DNA of 41,639 bases from an uncultured Faecalicatena sp. GTDB taxonomy: Bacteria > Bacillota > Clostridia > Lachnospirales > Lachnospiraceae. The translations under genes were made by a program, and so were the position numbers. The stretch covers positions 1-41,639 of the forward strand of contig CAOKHZ010000035.1 in NCBI GenBank assembly GCA_948468385.1. Direction: 5' to 3'. The notes under the pieces are model-generated. The model ran no database searches. It saw nothing but the letters and a program-made list of their open reading frames with translations, and had not been told where the DNA came from. Below are positions 31,298 through 41,026 of the stretch, piece by piece; within the stretch, counting starts at the first letter, position 1, and each line of letters opens with the position of its first letter.

Positions 31298-32029
31298 ATG
31301 AGCAACAAAAACATGGTAAACAGGGAGGTCTGTGACCTCATTTTTGTGGACTATTCCACAAGGAAGCCCTTTCTCAACCTGGACTTCGCAAACGTGACCA
31401 CGACGGAGCTTACCGGCGAGTCCGTGTTCGCCTACGGCGGCAAGGGACACCCGAAGCGGGTGCAGTTCGCGGGAGAACGCGGCGGCACGCTGACGATTGA
31501 AACGCAGATACAGACGGTCAAGCTGTGGCAGCTGATTACCGGCGGCGAGGTGAGCAAGTCCGCAAAATTCGTGACAAGGGTGGAAGCCGTCGTTGACGAC
31601 GCGGGAACCGGAATCACGCTTTCTGACACGCCGGTGGCCGGAAGCGTGGTCGTATACGCGGATGGCGATGATTGTGGCAAAGAACTGGCCTGCACCGTTG
31701 CCGACAAGGCCATCACGCTGACGACCGCCGTCACGGGTGGTGACAAGGTCATCGTGTATTACATGAAGGAAGTGACTGACAAGGTGGAGAGAATCAACAT
31801 CAAGTCCACGAGCTTCCCGAAGAACCTCACCGTATACGGCGACACGGTGATGAAGACCGAGGACGACGACCTCCTTCCGTACAAGCTGACCGCGTACAAG
31901 GCGGCCCCGCAGGGCAACATGTCGCTCTCCTTCTCCAACTCGGGAGACCCGGGCAGCATCACGATCACCTGCGACCTCCTGGCCGACGGTGACGACAACA
32001 TCCTCGACCTGGTTTTAATCGAGGAGTAA
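31298..32029 (+). CDS. Phage tail tube / major tail protein-like (243 aa)
   Basis: Begins MSNKNMVNREVCDLIFVDYS and contains a beta-rich core (FAYGGKGHPKRVQFAGERGG, TLTIETQIQTVKLWQLITGG) and a C-terminal jelly-like domain ending ITCDLLADGDDNILDLVLIEE. This is the tail-tube-type structural family that sits before the tape measure in Clostridia phages. A strong AAGGAGGAAC precedes the ATG. Higher GC and NNC codon use than its flanks, as for the tape-measure half that follows. It appears intact. Confidence 0.75.
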   Translation: MSNKNMVNREVCDLIFVDYSTRKPFLNLDFANVTTTELTGESVFAYGGKGHPKRVQFAGERGGTLTIETQIQTVKLWQLITGGEVSKSAKFVTRVEAVVDDAGTGITLSDTPVAGSVVVYADGDDCGKELACTVADKAITLTTAVTGGDKVIVYYMKEVTDKVERINIKSTSFPKNLTVYGDTVMKTEDDDLLPYKLTAYKAAPQGNMSLSFSNSGDPGSITITCDLLADGDDNILDLVLIEE

Positions 32030-32138
32030 CGCAATATCCCGCGGCAATCGCCAGGGTCATGCTTGCAGAACCCTGGCTCATTGCCTATGGGAATAAAAAA
32101 GAAGCAAAAACTAAAAAAAGAAAGGATGATAAAAAATC

Positions 32139-33350
32139 ATGAAAAACTCAATTGACGAATTACTAAAGGCGCTGAACAAGGAGATCTCCGAGGCCTCGCA
32201 GACCATCGGCAAGAGTTTCAACCTAAACTCCGGCGTCAAGCAACTGGTCTCGCAGATTCAGAGCGCGATATCCGACCTGAAGGCGGTCAACTCCATGCTG
32301 ACGGAAATCCGCATGGAGAACGACAAGCTCTCGAAAAAGGTGCTTGCCCAACTTGGCAAGGAATCCTTTGGCATCGCGGGCAAGTACGGAAAAGCCGCCA
32401 CGGACTACCTGGCCAGCGTGCAGAAGATGGTGCGGGCGGGACATGAAAACGCGGCCAGCATCGCCGAGCTTTCCCTGGCGGCACAGAACGCGGGCAACAT
32501 GACTGCCGACCTGGCCGAACGAATGATACTCACGACTGACAAGGCCTACAAGATGAACGGCTCCGTCGCGAACCTGACCAAGGTGCTCGACGGCATGAAC
32601 CAGATATCGAACAATAACAACGTGAACATGGCGGAACTTTCCGAAGGACTGTCAAGCATCAGCCAGGTGGCGGCATCCCTCGGGGTGGACGCGGGCGAGG
32701 CGGCCGCCGCGCTAGGAGCCATGATGGAGGCGACACAAGCGGAAAGTTCGCAGGCGGCAAACGCCCTAGAGACAATCCTGCTTTACACCCGGCAAGTGTC
32801 CGACATCGGAAAAGGCGTTGACACGGAAGGGCTGTCGGCCTACGAACGCGCCTGCAACGCGTTAAATGTCAGGCTAAGGGAAACAAAGGACGGCGTGGTT
32901 GAACTTCGCGACCCGATGGAGGTGTTAGGCGAATTATCCGCCGCATACAACAAATTGAGTGACTCCAGCACGCGCAAGACAAACTTGTTGGACTCCCTCG
33001 GCGGCGGTCAGACCGCGGCACAGATGGACGCGTTGCTCGGCCAGTGGTCCACTTATGAATCCATGCTCGGTCAGTACAAGTCCGGAGCCGGCTCGATGGC
33101 GAGGGACGCAGAAAAACTGGCCGACTCATGGGTGGGCGCGTCGAACCGGCTTTACAACACATTGACCAGCACCGTGTCAAACGTCGTCAATTCCGATGCC
33201 GTCATCGCGGTGACAAACGGCCTAAATGGCATCCTCTCCGTCGTCAACAAGGTCACGGAAGACCTCGGGTCGCTCGGAACCATCGGAATCGGAGCCGGAT
33301 TATTTGCCGGACTAAAAAACGTGGGTAGGGTGAAACGTGACCCCTCATGA
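32139..33350 (+). pseudogene. Phage tail tape-measure protein, N-terminal part (interrupted)
   Basis: Coiled-coil N-terminus (IDELLKALNKEISEASQTIG) followed by a tape-measure (PhageMin_Tail-type) core: AELSEGLSSISQVAASLGVD, AGEAAAALGAMMEATQAESS, AANALETILLYTRQVSDIGK, SDSSTRKTNLLDSLGGGQTA. Homology ends at about 33322 in GAGLFAGLKNVGR; the last codons before the stop come from inserted DNA. The matching C-terminal part resumes at ~34490 in another frame. The start at 32139 has AAAGGATG ahead of it. The gene is a split tape measure, so no functional tail is expected from this copy. Confidence 0.82.
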
Positions 33351-33778
33351 ACGAATATGCCCACGATGCATGCGTTTCCCACCCAGAGGGTGGGTTTTTA
33401 CATGCGTCCTTCGTGAAATACACGATTGAATCCCGTGTGGAATCAACCACCGCATGCCCGACACGGGCATGGCAGATATGGCATCCCTCTACAGTATGGA
33501 TGCACCCTTTCGCAATTAAGGGTCTTGAAAGTCAGTATACAGGAAACGCTACTCCCCCACGTGGTGACACGGACGGCACAGTGACAATGCGGAGCCTGAT
33601 GACAACGAGCAGATGACAGCGTGCGGTAACGTACAGAAATCCTTTTAAGGATGGAAACCTCGATGAACGAGTGCTAATCTCAGAGAGCACCAGGGCGGGC
33701 GGTGTTGGGTGAAACTCCCGGTGCTGCAAGGCGTGCTCCAAACTTTGCCGAGTGTGACGGTTAGTAATTGACGTTAGG
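33325..33778 (+). other. Group II intron-like 5' RNA remnant (no reverse transcriptase, no domain V seen)
   Basis: The sequence begins GTGGGTAGGG at the break in the tape measure and continues with hairpins such as CCACCC-agag-GGGTGG. It has patterns I associate with domain I of bacterial group II introns: GCGGTAACGTACAGAAATCC, GGAAACCTCGATGAACGAG, GCTAATCTCAGAGAGC, GGGCGGGCGGTGTTGGGTG. No intron-encoded protein and no domain V/VI motif appear before the sequence changes at about 33780, so it would be a 5' fragment. Recognition is from memory of the family, and the 5' GTGYG rule is only loosely met. Confidence 0.45.
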
Positions 33779-33931
33779 AATCTTGTCTCCTACGATCACA
33801 CAATTGTGGAAACATCATCGCTGGACAAGAGGGCGATGGTAGAAGAATTACCCCCATATATTAAAGAAGAGATGTACAACGGAGTCGATGAAATAAAAAT
33901 GAACCATCAGGATAATTTGACGGTTCAGTAA
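33779..33931 (+). pseudogene. Unrecognised ~50-codon C-terminal gene fragment
   Basis: Open frame reading NLVSYDHTIVETSSLDKRAM, then EELPPYIKEEMYNGVDEIKM and ending NLTVQ. It has no start or ribosome site and begins at the end of the intron-like segment. I do not recognise the parent gene. Confidence 0.4.
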
Positions 33932-34000
33932 GCATTTCAAAAAACAATGTATGATGTAAGCAAATTCAAAAGTAAAAGAAATCTCACGCTATTGATAAGA

Positions 34001-34402
34001 TTACCATGTGTATCCGCAACTATTGCATTTAAATGATTTGTTAATCTTGTTTGAAAAGATGCCAAGGCCTAGGATGCTCGCACCGCGCTCCGCGCCGGAA
34101 ATGGAACGGACATTCGTGCTGCCACAAGTGGGACATTTTGCTCCTGACCCTTGATAGCTAGCCCATGGAGAGCCTTGGCTCTTTTCCCACGCTTCACGTT
34201 CCTCTCTTATTTTAGGGTCATAAGTATCTTTGATAAGCGTTTCAATGTAGTGACTGATTAATTCCTCCTTTTGCTTATCAGACATATCCATTGACTCCTC
34301 CGGCGTAATTTCAGTCTCGATTCTCGGTTCCTTACAAAATGAACACATGCGATTCACTTTGAAACTTGCACACTTTGGACAAATTTTCATTGTTGGTACC
34401 AA
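34001..34402 (-). CDS. Zinc-ribbon protein, antisense inside the split tape measure (133 aa)
   Basis: N-terminal CPKCASFKVNRMCSFCKE and C-terminal CPTCGSTNVRSISGAERGAS with FKCNSCGYTW form two CxxC/CxxC zinc ribbons separated by a charged helix. The C-terminal part is homologous to that of the three plus-strand zinc-ribbon proteins at 38390, 39665 and 41027. The start is TTG at 34402, 7 bases after AGGAG; the ATG at 34390 is too far away. It lies in the insert between the two tape-measure halves, in reverse orientation and AT-rich surroundings, as expected for an inserted moron-type gene. Function unknown. Confidence 0.78.
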   Translation of the reverse strand: MVPTMKICPKCASFKVNRMCSFCKEPRIETEITPEESMDMSDKQKEELISHYIETLIKDTYDPKIREEREAWEKSQGSPWASYQGSGAKCPTCGSTNVRSISGAERGASILGLGIFSNKINKSFKCNSCGYTW

Positions 34403-34489
34403 TTTATCATCTCCTTATTTTTATATATTTTCAGTTTACTACAAAACACTAAAAAAATAAACCTATTTTTTATTTTCATAAAAGCATTC

Positions 34490-37249
34490 AGCATCTTTCG
34501 TGATACTCCACAATCACGAAATCATAGTACGGTATTCAAAACATATGAAACGGATGTTGATACCCTTAGCAGTAAAATAGGATTTAATAAACGAAGCTTT
34601 TCAGAATGGAGTTCACAAGTAAGCCAGTCTTTCAACGAGGCCGGAAGAGGACTTAGCGGATTCAAAGAAGCATTCTCGACCGCTTTTCATTCTCCCCAAA
34701 AGACAAATGAAATAAAACCAATTGAAGCCTCTAAATTTGATGTGTTATTTGAAAGGGATACAGAAACCTTTTTTAAAGATTTCAACCAGAACGGCTCCGA
34801 ATCCCTCTCAACCTTATCGCAATGGTGTGACCAATTTGAGGCAATGGACAAAACCATGCGTTCTTATCTTGTCGACTGTATGCAAAAGCAAGTTCCAGCT
34901 TCATTTGATGATTATAACAAATATGTGAAATCCGCGATAAAAAATAACGAAGAATTTTCACTTTCTACCAAACTAGGTTCCATGGGTCTTCAAGCTCTTG
35001 CCACGGCTGGTAACATGCTCATTTCCTGGGTCGCGTCAGCGGCTCTGCAGTTCGCGACAGAAAAACTTTATGAGATGGCAAACGCCTCCAAAATCGCCAA
35101 GGAAAAGGCGGAAGGTTTCGCGGCCTCGGCCAGCACCGCCATGCAGAACATGTCAAACAATGCAAACACCATTGCCGGACTCAACGCGGAATACCAGTCC
35201 CTGGCAAAGGGCGTGAACAACCTGGGAGAAAATGTGTCCCTCTCCGCCGAGCAATACGCCCGATACAAGGAAATCATCGGACAGGTGTCCGACATCATGC
35301 CAGGCATGGCGACCCGCTTCAATTCGCAAGGGGAAGCCATCGCCTTTACCAGTGGAAAGTTGGACGACCTGACGAAATCATACGAGAACTACATGCAGGC
35401 GCAGGCCAAGGAATTCGTCACAAAGGGCGACGAGGACGGGAACACGTTCCAGGACGCTCTCGACAACTTTAACAACAACAGCGAGATGGGAACCGGTGAA
35501 AATTTTTGGAACACGATTAAAAATTCATTCGGTTTCTATGACGAGGATGACCTGCCGGTGGATACCATGATTGGCACATTGAAGGAGCTACAAGGCAAGA
35601 CCAAGGAAGAAGTCGTTGCATTCCTAAAGGATGTCGACTTTGACGCAAATGGCCAATACATGCAGACCGAAGGCAATCGCGCGAAGGCAATCGCCCAAAG
35701 CATCCTTGAGACAACTACCGGCGAAATTCAGGACATGTCCGACAAGGAATTCCAAGTGCTTCAGGACTCCATCGCGTCCAACATCCAACGCATGCAAAAT
35801 GAAACCGACGTGGACATGAGCGGCGTTACCGCCGGGTTGCTCCAAACCGCCTACGCAAACGACAACTTCTGGGCCATGGGGGAGGAGCAGAGGAATGGCG
35901 TGACCACCATGCTGTCCTCCATCAACGCCGACACGTGGAAGGCACTCGGAAAAACGACGGAGGCCGACGCACAAGCCTTCGTAAACGACCTCATCGCCTC
36001 TATTTCGAACAAAAACGGAGACGTGTCAAACGCGTGGAACAAGCTGTTCGAACTGGATTCCTCGACCCTGAGTGCGGACGAATACGCCACCCAGGCCGAG
36101 GCGTTCATGAAAACCATTTGCGAAGCAATGGGAATTACGGATGAAAGCGAACAAAAGAAGTTCATGATTTCCATCGGGTTCGACATCGACACGACCAGGG
36201 GAATGGTGGGCGGATTGAAAAAAAAGCTTGCCAATGACGATGCGGGAACGCCTAAAGAAACCCGCGATGAACTCAATGCAAAAACCAATGACTGGGTAGA
36301 CACCTTAACGGAAAAGGAACTGGAGTTGGCAAATTCCGGCGCATTTGAGGAGGCGTTGGAAAAACGAAAAGATGCACTTGACGGGGCAGCTTTGTCCGTC
36401 GCAGATTACATGGACATACTGGAAGATTTAAAAAGCAAGGAAGCAGCCATGGGAGAAACGACCCCGTCACGCACGCTCGCCGACATCAACTCCGACAAGT
36501 CTTCCCTGGATTCTCTTTTTAATAAGTTCGAGTCCAGCGAGACCGGCGGTCTCGGGCAGGAGGAAGTCGCAACCATCCTGGAGGAAAACCCGGAATATAT
36601 CCAATACCTCACCAAGGTCGGCGACCAGTACCGGTTAAACCAAAAGGCGCTCGACGACTGGAACGCCATCATGAAGCAACAAGAAGGAGCCATTGACAAC
36701 CAGATGGGCGGGAACGCGTACCTTGAAAACTACGGCGGCCTATTGGAAAACATCAAGGGCGACGAGTCGCACGGCGAAGGAAACGGGCTGGGCAACACCG
36801 GCATGGCAGAGGAAAAGATGGACGCGCTCATTGAAAAGAACCGGGAATTAAATCAATCCTTGAAGGAAGGAAAGATTTCCACGGCCGAGTACTTCGACAG
36901 CCTTTCCGAAAAGATTACGGACAGCGGGCTGGAAGAAGCCCTTGGTTCCTTGAACGGGCAGTTTGACGATACGACGGATTACCTGGAGGAAACGGTCAGC
37001 GTGCTCGGTGCCGAATTATCAGACGCGATGCTGCAATCAAATAAACGATTCCTGAAAGGTGAGACGAGCGTCAGCGACTACGCGGATGAATTGAAAAGCG
37101 GAGCGAAGGCACAGCAGAAACTATTGAAATCCACATACGGGCTCGCCATCGGGCAAGACGGGTACGCCGAAGCCATGGAAGGAGCAGACGAGGCGGGAAA
37201 CCTCATGGACTCGGTGATGGATGACAGCCGGTTTTCGGAATATGATTGA
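34490..37249 (+). pseudogene. Phage tail tape-measure protein, C-terminal part
   Basis: Open frame of about 920 codons without a phage-like start; recognisable tape-measure sequence begins IFRDTPQSRNHSTVFKTY. There is a hydrophobic central segment (LGSMGLQALATAGNMLISWV, ASAALQFATEKLYEMANASK) and then long alternating helical repeats typical of tape measures (AEGFAASASTAMQNMSNNAN, SLSAEQYARYKEIIGQVSDI). The first ATG (34742) is internal and has no ribosome site. The frame stops at 37249; the expected continuation, DAVKDLITSAVGANLSEEMK, lies in a shifted frame directly downstream. Hence the part is broken at both ends. Confidence 0.82.
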
Positions 37250-37340
37250 CGCGGTAAAAGACCTCATCACGTCGGCAGTAGGGGCGAACTTGTCCGAGGA
37301 AATGAAAAGCATCTGGAAACCCTCGGCATACAACATGTAA
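37243..37340 (+). pseudogene. Frameshifted end of the tape-measure C-terminal part
   Basis: Overlaps the previous stop (ATATGATTGA) and reads MIDAVKDLITSAVGANLSEE to a stop at 37338-37340. It is a natural continuation of the coiled-coil tail, so a single indel near 37245 separates it from the main frame. Confidence 0.65.
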
Positions 37341-37451
37341 TGTACAAACCATTTTATATAGACACAAGGAACTGGAAGTGAAAATTCCATTCCTTGTTTG
37401 TGTACAAAATATAATATGCAAACAATGAAAATATTGAAGAAAAAATGCTTG

Positions 37452-37563
37452 TTAGCTTTTAGAAATTTGCAAATATGGCCTTGGAACGCCCTATTTACAA
37501 GGGGTTTCGGACTTGCGGCTGGCGAATTGAGATTTTCCTATATGGTAAGGAAGATAGAAAATC
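37452..37563 (+). repeat. Leader repeat copy C
   Basis: Third copy of the 115-bp leader, preceded at 37388-37425 by CCTTGTTTGTGTACAAAATA, a segment that also precedes copies B and D. No intact gene follows before copy D. Confidence 0.8.
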
Positions 37564-37760
37564 CTCTCAAACCAAAAACGTTTATCAGACATACTTCTTT
37601 CTTTTCTACAAATGGCGGTACTGCCCTTCTGGCGACATCGTCATTTGTTATTACAAGATTGATGATAACAAAAAGACATTTCTTCACTCCGATTTGCATG
37701 CAGGTTTGTGTACAAAATACGACGCGCAAACCACTCACGCATTGAAAGAAAAAATGCTTG

Positions 37761-38010
37761 TTAGCTTTTAGAAATTTTTTAAAACGTCCTCGAAACGCCC
37801 TATTTACAAGGGATTTTGGACTTGCGATTAGCAACTTGAGATTTTCCTATATGGTAAGGAATATAGAAGAGCAATCCCATGCCAAACAATACCATCCACG
37901 ATATTCAGGCCATGGCCATTACGCTAATGTCAAAACAAGAACAACCACCTTGGTGTAGCGGCCTGGTCTTAGGATATACAATTACCATAACACAAAACAA
38001 GGAGGATATA
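37761..38010 (+). repeat. Leader repeat copy D plus chaperone C-terminal remnant
   Basis: Fourth leader copy, followed at 37880-37960 by a second degraded chaperone end (NNTIHDIQAMAITLMSKQEQ) and by a near-copy of the 31240-31290 ribosome-site segment (AACACAAAACAAGGAGGA). Confidence 0.8.
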
Positions 38011-38015
38011 AAAAA

Positions 38016-38327
38016 ACGAGTAACCTCACCGTAGACGTAATAGCAAAACTAAACAAACAACTATCAAAGAGTTCCATCAACAACGACTTGAAATCGTTGA
38101 ATAGCACGATGTACGTGAGAGTGTTGGCGAAGCTTTCAAAAACGCTCGCTTCAAGAGAATTGAAAAAACAATTAAAGGAACTGGACAGCGAATCGGCCGC
38201 CCAGTCCGCCGAGGAAAAGTGGAAGCAACTGGCCGCACGGTTCAAGGACTTCTTCTCTTCGGCCGCCATCTTAAAATATGTGCAAAACACAAAAAGAAAA
38301 TTCGAAAAGCCTCTTCGTGTCTATTGA
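38016..38327 (+). pseudogene. Tape-measure N-terminal fragment 1 (start codon lost, internal deletion)
   Basis: Homologous to the fragments at 39076 and 40347 but the ATG is ACG (38016-38018) behind an intact AAGGAGG, and ~71 codons between KKQLKELD and AAQSAEEKW are missing. It ends QNTKRKFEKPLRVY; its stop codon overlaps the -35 element of the zinc-ribbon gene downstream. Confidence 0.82.
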
Positions 38328-38352
38328 AATCATGGTTAGATAATGATACAAT
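38324..38352 (+). promoter_or_regulatory. Promoter of zinc-ribbon gene 1
   Basis: TTGAAA, 17 bases, TACAAT (38347-38352). An inverted pair ATCATG...CATGAT (38329-38358) brackets the -10. Confidence 0.78.
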
Positions 38353-38389
38353 CATGATACTTTAGGAAAACACGAGGGAGGTTTTTACC

Positions 38390-38980
38390 ATGGGAAAGAA
38401 AATCGTTTGTGAATCATGCGGGACGATTTTTCCATTTGAAAAGGCGAAGGACATGACGGAGTGCCCCGTTTGCGGAGCCGCTTTTGATGAAGAGGAGCCA
38501 ACACAAAAGGAACCGCTTAGTTTTGGTGAAGGTATTGAATTAGGACCATATGACTCGTTTGACGAGGATAAAATTGACTTTTGGTGGTACAGCATAGACG
38601 AACCCGGTATATTAGGTGCAAATCATCCGGGAATGACCTATACCATGTGTGCCAAATGCAAAAAGTCTTTTAGTTTAGCAACATATCCACTTGCCAGAAT
38701 AGAAAATTATGTATTTATTGGTTCTGAAAACTATGATACATGTAGGCAATGTGGAAACGAGTTGAAGAATCACATCCTTTCCAAACGTCCAGAGGACTGG
38801 GTGGATACAAGACCGTTAGTCAGAACAACCGAAAACATTCCCAAATGCCCCACTTGTAGTTCGACCAACATCCGAAAGTTATCGGCCACATCAAAGCTCG
38901 TGGATGTCGCCGTGTGGGGTGTTCTTTCCCGAAAGGCACACAAGCAATGGCACTGCGACAACTGTGGCAGTGAATGGTAA
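38390..38980 (+). CDS. Triple zinc-ribbon protein 1 (moron-like, 196 aa)
   Basis: Six CxxC pairs in three ribbons: CESCGTIFPFEK with CPVCGAAF (N-terminal), CAKCKKSF with CRQCGNEL (central) and CPTCSSTNIRKL with CDNCGSEW (C-terminal). Between the last two pairs is a hydrophobic stretch, LVDVAVWGVLSRKAHKQW. The N- and C-terminal thirds are nearly identical to the copies at 39665 and 41027, while the centre differs strongly. GAGGGAGG precedes the ATG. It has its own promoter and terminator between phage tail fragments, the definition of a moron. Function unknown. Confidence 0.85.
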   Translation: MGKKIVCESCGTIFPFEKAKDMTECPVCGAAFDEEEPTQKEPLSFGEGIELGPYDSFDEDKIDFWWYSIDEPGILGANHPGMTYTMCAKCKKSFSLATYPLARIENYVFIGSENYDTCRQCGNELKNHILSKRPEDWVDTRPLVRTTENIPKCPTCSSTNIRKLSATSKLVDVAVWGVLSRKAHKQWHCDNCGSEW

Positions 38981-39015
38981 AACAACAAAATTTAGAATCA
39001 GAAGACCTAAGTCAT

Positions 39016-39043
39016 AAGACGGTTCATGGAGAGCCGTCTTTTT
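39016..39043 (+). terminator. Terminator of zinc-ribbon gene 1
   Basis: AAGACGGTTC / GAGCCGTCTT, 10-bp stem (one G-T pair), loop ATGGA, then TTT. Confidence 0.88.
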
Positions 39044-39075
39044 GTATGCAGATTTTTAAAGGAGGATATTCAAAA

Positions 39076-39603
39076 ATGAGCAAATTAACAGTAGACGTAA
39101 TAGCAAAATTAAACAAACAACTATCAAAGAGTTCCATCAACAACGACTTGAAATCGTTGAACAACACGATGTACGTAAGAGTGTTGGCGAAACTTTCAAA
39201 AACGCTCGTTTCAAGAGAATTGAAAAAACAACTAAAAGAACTGGACAACATGAAGGTCAACGTCGGAACGAAGATCAAGGTGAACAAGAGTACGGAAGCC
39301 GAATTACGAAAAAGCATCAAGGGATTGCAAAAGACCGTGTCCGACCTGGAGATTGGCCTGAACACGTCCAAGATGAAAGCCGAACTGCAATCCATGAAAA
39401 ACGAGATGCGGCAAAAGATTGACAAGTCCCAACTGGCAGACTTCAACCGGGAAGTAAAAAACAGCGAAGCGGCCGCCCAGTCCGCCGCGGGAACATGGAA
39501 ACAACTGGCCGCACGGTTCAAGGACTTCTTCTCTTCGACCACCATCTCCAAAGAAGTGCAAAACACAAAAAGAAAACTCGAAAAGCCCCTTCGTGTCTAT
39601 TGA
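39076..39603 (+). pseudogene. Tape-measure N-terminal fragment 2 (175 codons, ORF intact)
   Basis: MSKLTVDVIAKLNKQLSKSS, then coiled-coil LRKSIKGLQKTVSDLEIGLN and the tape-measure hallmark GTWKQLAARFKDFFSSTTIS, which in full proteins leads into the main domain. Here it is cut after ISKEVQNTKRKLEKPLRVY. AAAGGAGG precedes the ATG, so a 175-residue product could be made. Apart from its last 14 codons it is almost identical to fragment 3, pointing to recent duplication or gene conversion. Could act as a silent donor cassette or be simple debris. Confidence 0.75.
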
Positions 39604-39628
39604 AATCATGGTTAAATAATGATACAAT
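39600..39628 (+). promoter_or_regulatory. Promoter of zinc-ribbon gene 2
   Basis: TTGAAA, 17 bases, TACAAT (39623-39628); ATCATG...CATGAT dyad at 39605-39634. Confidence 0.78.
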
Positions 39629-39664
39629 CATGATACTTTAGGAAAACGCGAGGGAGGTTTTACC

Positions 39665-40255
39665 ATGGGAAAGAAAATAGTTTGTGAATCATGCGGGACG
39701 ATTTTTCCATTTGAAAAGGCGAAGGACATGACTGAGTGTCCCGTTTGTGGAGCCGCTTTTGATGAAGATGAGCCAACACAAAAAGAACCGCTTAGTTTTG
39801 GTGATGGTGTTGAATTAGGGCCATATGACTCGTTTGACGAGGATAAGATTGACTTTTGGTGGTATAACATAAGTGAACCTGGAGCACATGGGGAAAAAGA
39901 TCGTGGACACACCTATACCACTTGTACCAAATGTAAACAGCTTGTTGGTGCCGCACCCTATCCAATTGCTAGAACACAAGACTACCTACTTATCAGTTCT
40001 AAATACCATGGTAGATGTGGTAGTTGTGGAAATGAATTGAAAAACCACATCCTTTCCAAACGTCCTGCAAACTGGGTAGATACAAGACCATTAGTTAGAG
40101 AAACCAATAACACCCCCAAATGCCCCACTTGTAGCTCGACCAACATCCGAAAGTTGTCAGCCACTTCAAAGCTCGTGGATGTCGCCGTGTGGGGCGTTCT
40201 TTCCCGAAAGGCACACAAGCAGTGGCACTGCGACAACTGTGGCAGTGAATGGTAA
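39665..40255 (+). CDS. Triple zinc-ribbon protein 2 (196 aa)
   Basis: Same length and layout as copy 1: N-terminal CESC/CPVC ribbon, central CTKCKQLVGAAPYPIART with CGSCGNEL, C-terminal CPTC/CDNC ribbon. It differs from copy 1 mostly in residues ~70-120, including KDRGHTYTTCTKCKQLV and LLISSKYHGRCG. GAGGGAGG precedes the start. Confidence 0.85.
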   Translation: MGKKIVCESCGTIFPFEKAKDMTECPVCGAAFDEDEPTQKEPLSFGDGVELGPYDSFDEDKIDFWWYNISEPGAHGEKDRGHTYTTCTKCKQLVGAAPYPIARTQDYLLISSKYHGRCGSCGNELKNHILSKRPANWVDTRPLVRETNNTPKCPTCSSTNIRKLSATSKLVDVAVWGVLSRKAHKQWHCDNCGSEW

Positions 40256-40290
40256 AACAATGAAATTTAGAATCAGAAAACTTAGAACAT

Positions 40291-40319
40291 AAGGCGGTTC
40301 ATGAAGAGCCGTCTTTTTT
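40291..40319 (+). terminator. Terminator of zinc-ribbon gene 2
   Basis: AAGGCGGTTC / GAGCCGTCTT stem, loop ATGAA, then TTTT; the same element as at 39016 with two changes. Confidence 0.86.
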
Positions 40320-40346
40320 GTATGCAAAAAAGGAGGATATACAAAA

Positions 40347-40892
40347 ATGAGCAAATTAACAGTAGACGTAATAGCAAAATTAAACAAACAACTATCAAAG
40401 AGTTCCATCAACAACGACTTGAAATCGTTGAACAACACGATGTACGTAAGAGTGTTGGCGAAACTTTCAAAAACGCTCGTTTCAAGAGAATTGAAAAAAC
40501 AACTAAAAGAACTGGACAACATGAAGGTCAACGTCGGAACGAAGATCAAGGTGAACAAGAGTACGGAAGCCGAATTACGAAAAAGCATCAAGGGATTGCA
40601 AAAGACCGTGTCCGACCTGGAGATTGGCCTGAACACGTCCAAGATGAAAGCCGAACTGCAATCCATGAAAAACGAGATGCGGCAAAAGATTGACAAGTCC
40701 CAACTGGCAGACTTCAATCGGGAAGTAAAAAACAGCGAATCAGCCGCCCAGTCCGCTGAAGGAACGTGGAAACAACTGACCGCACGGTTCAAGGACTTCT
40801 TCTCTTCGACCGCCATCTCAAAGGAGATTCTCTCCCAGGTACGTCAGGCGGTTGACACCGCAACAGTCTATCCACTTACAAGGTATCCTTGA
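40347..40892 (+). pseudogene. Tape-measure N-terminal fragment 3 (181 codons)
   Basis: As fragment 2 through FKDFFSS, but continues TAISKEILSQVRQAVDTATV before stopping at YPLTRYP. The EILSQVRQAVDT stretch is the authentic tape-measure continuation, so this fragment keeps a little more of the parent than fragment 2. AAAAGGAGG precedes the ATG. The 74 bases after the stop hold nothing recognisable until the next promoter. Confidence 0.75.
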
Positions 40893-40963
40893 ACGGCAGA
40901 ACAACAAAAGACCCCCTAAAGAAAACATAATGAAAAAAATTTTCAAAATCCCTCAAACGTTTA

Positions 40964-40992
40964 TTGAAATAAAAAAAGGAGGATGGTAAAAT
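40964..40992 (+). promoter_or_regulatory. Promoter of zinc-ribbon gene 3
   Basis: TTGAAA, 17 bases, TAAAAT (40987-40992). The spacer and surroundings differ from promoters 1 and 2, and the ATCATG dyad is absent. Confidence 0.72.
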
Positions 40993-41026
40993 TATAGCAA
41001 AGCAAAAACTAGAGGGAGGTTTTACC

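Noticed and set aside
31298-37249. A functional tailocin or contractile injection system
   Set aside because: The tape measure is split and frameshifted, and no sheath, baseplate, lysis or fibre genes are visible.
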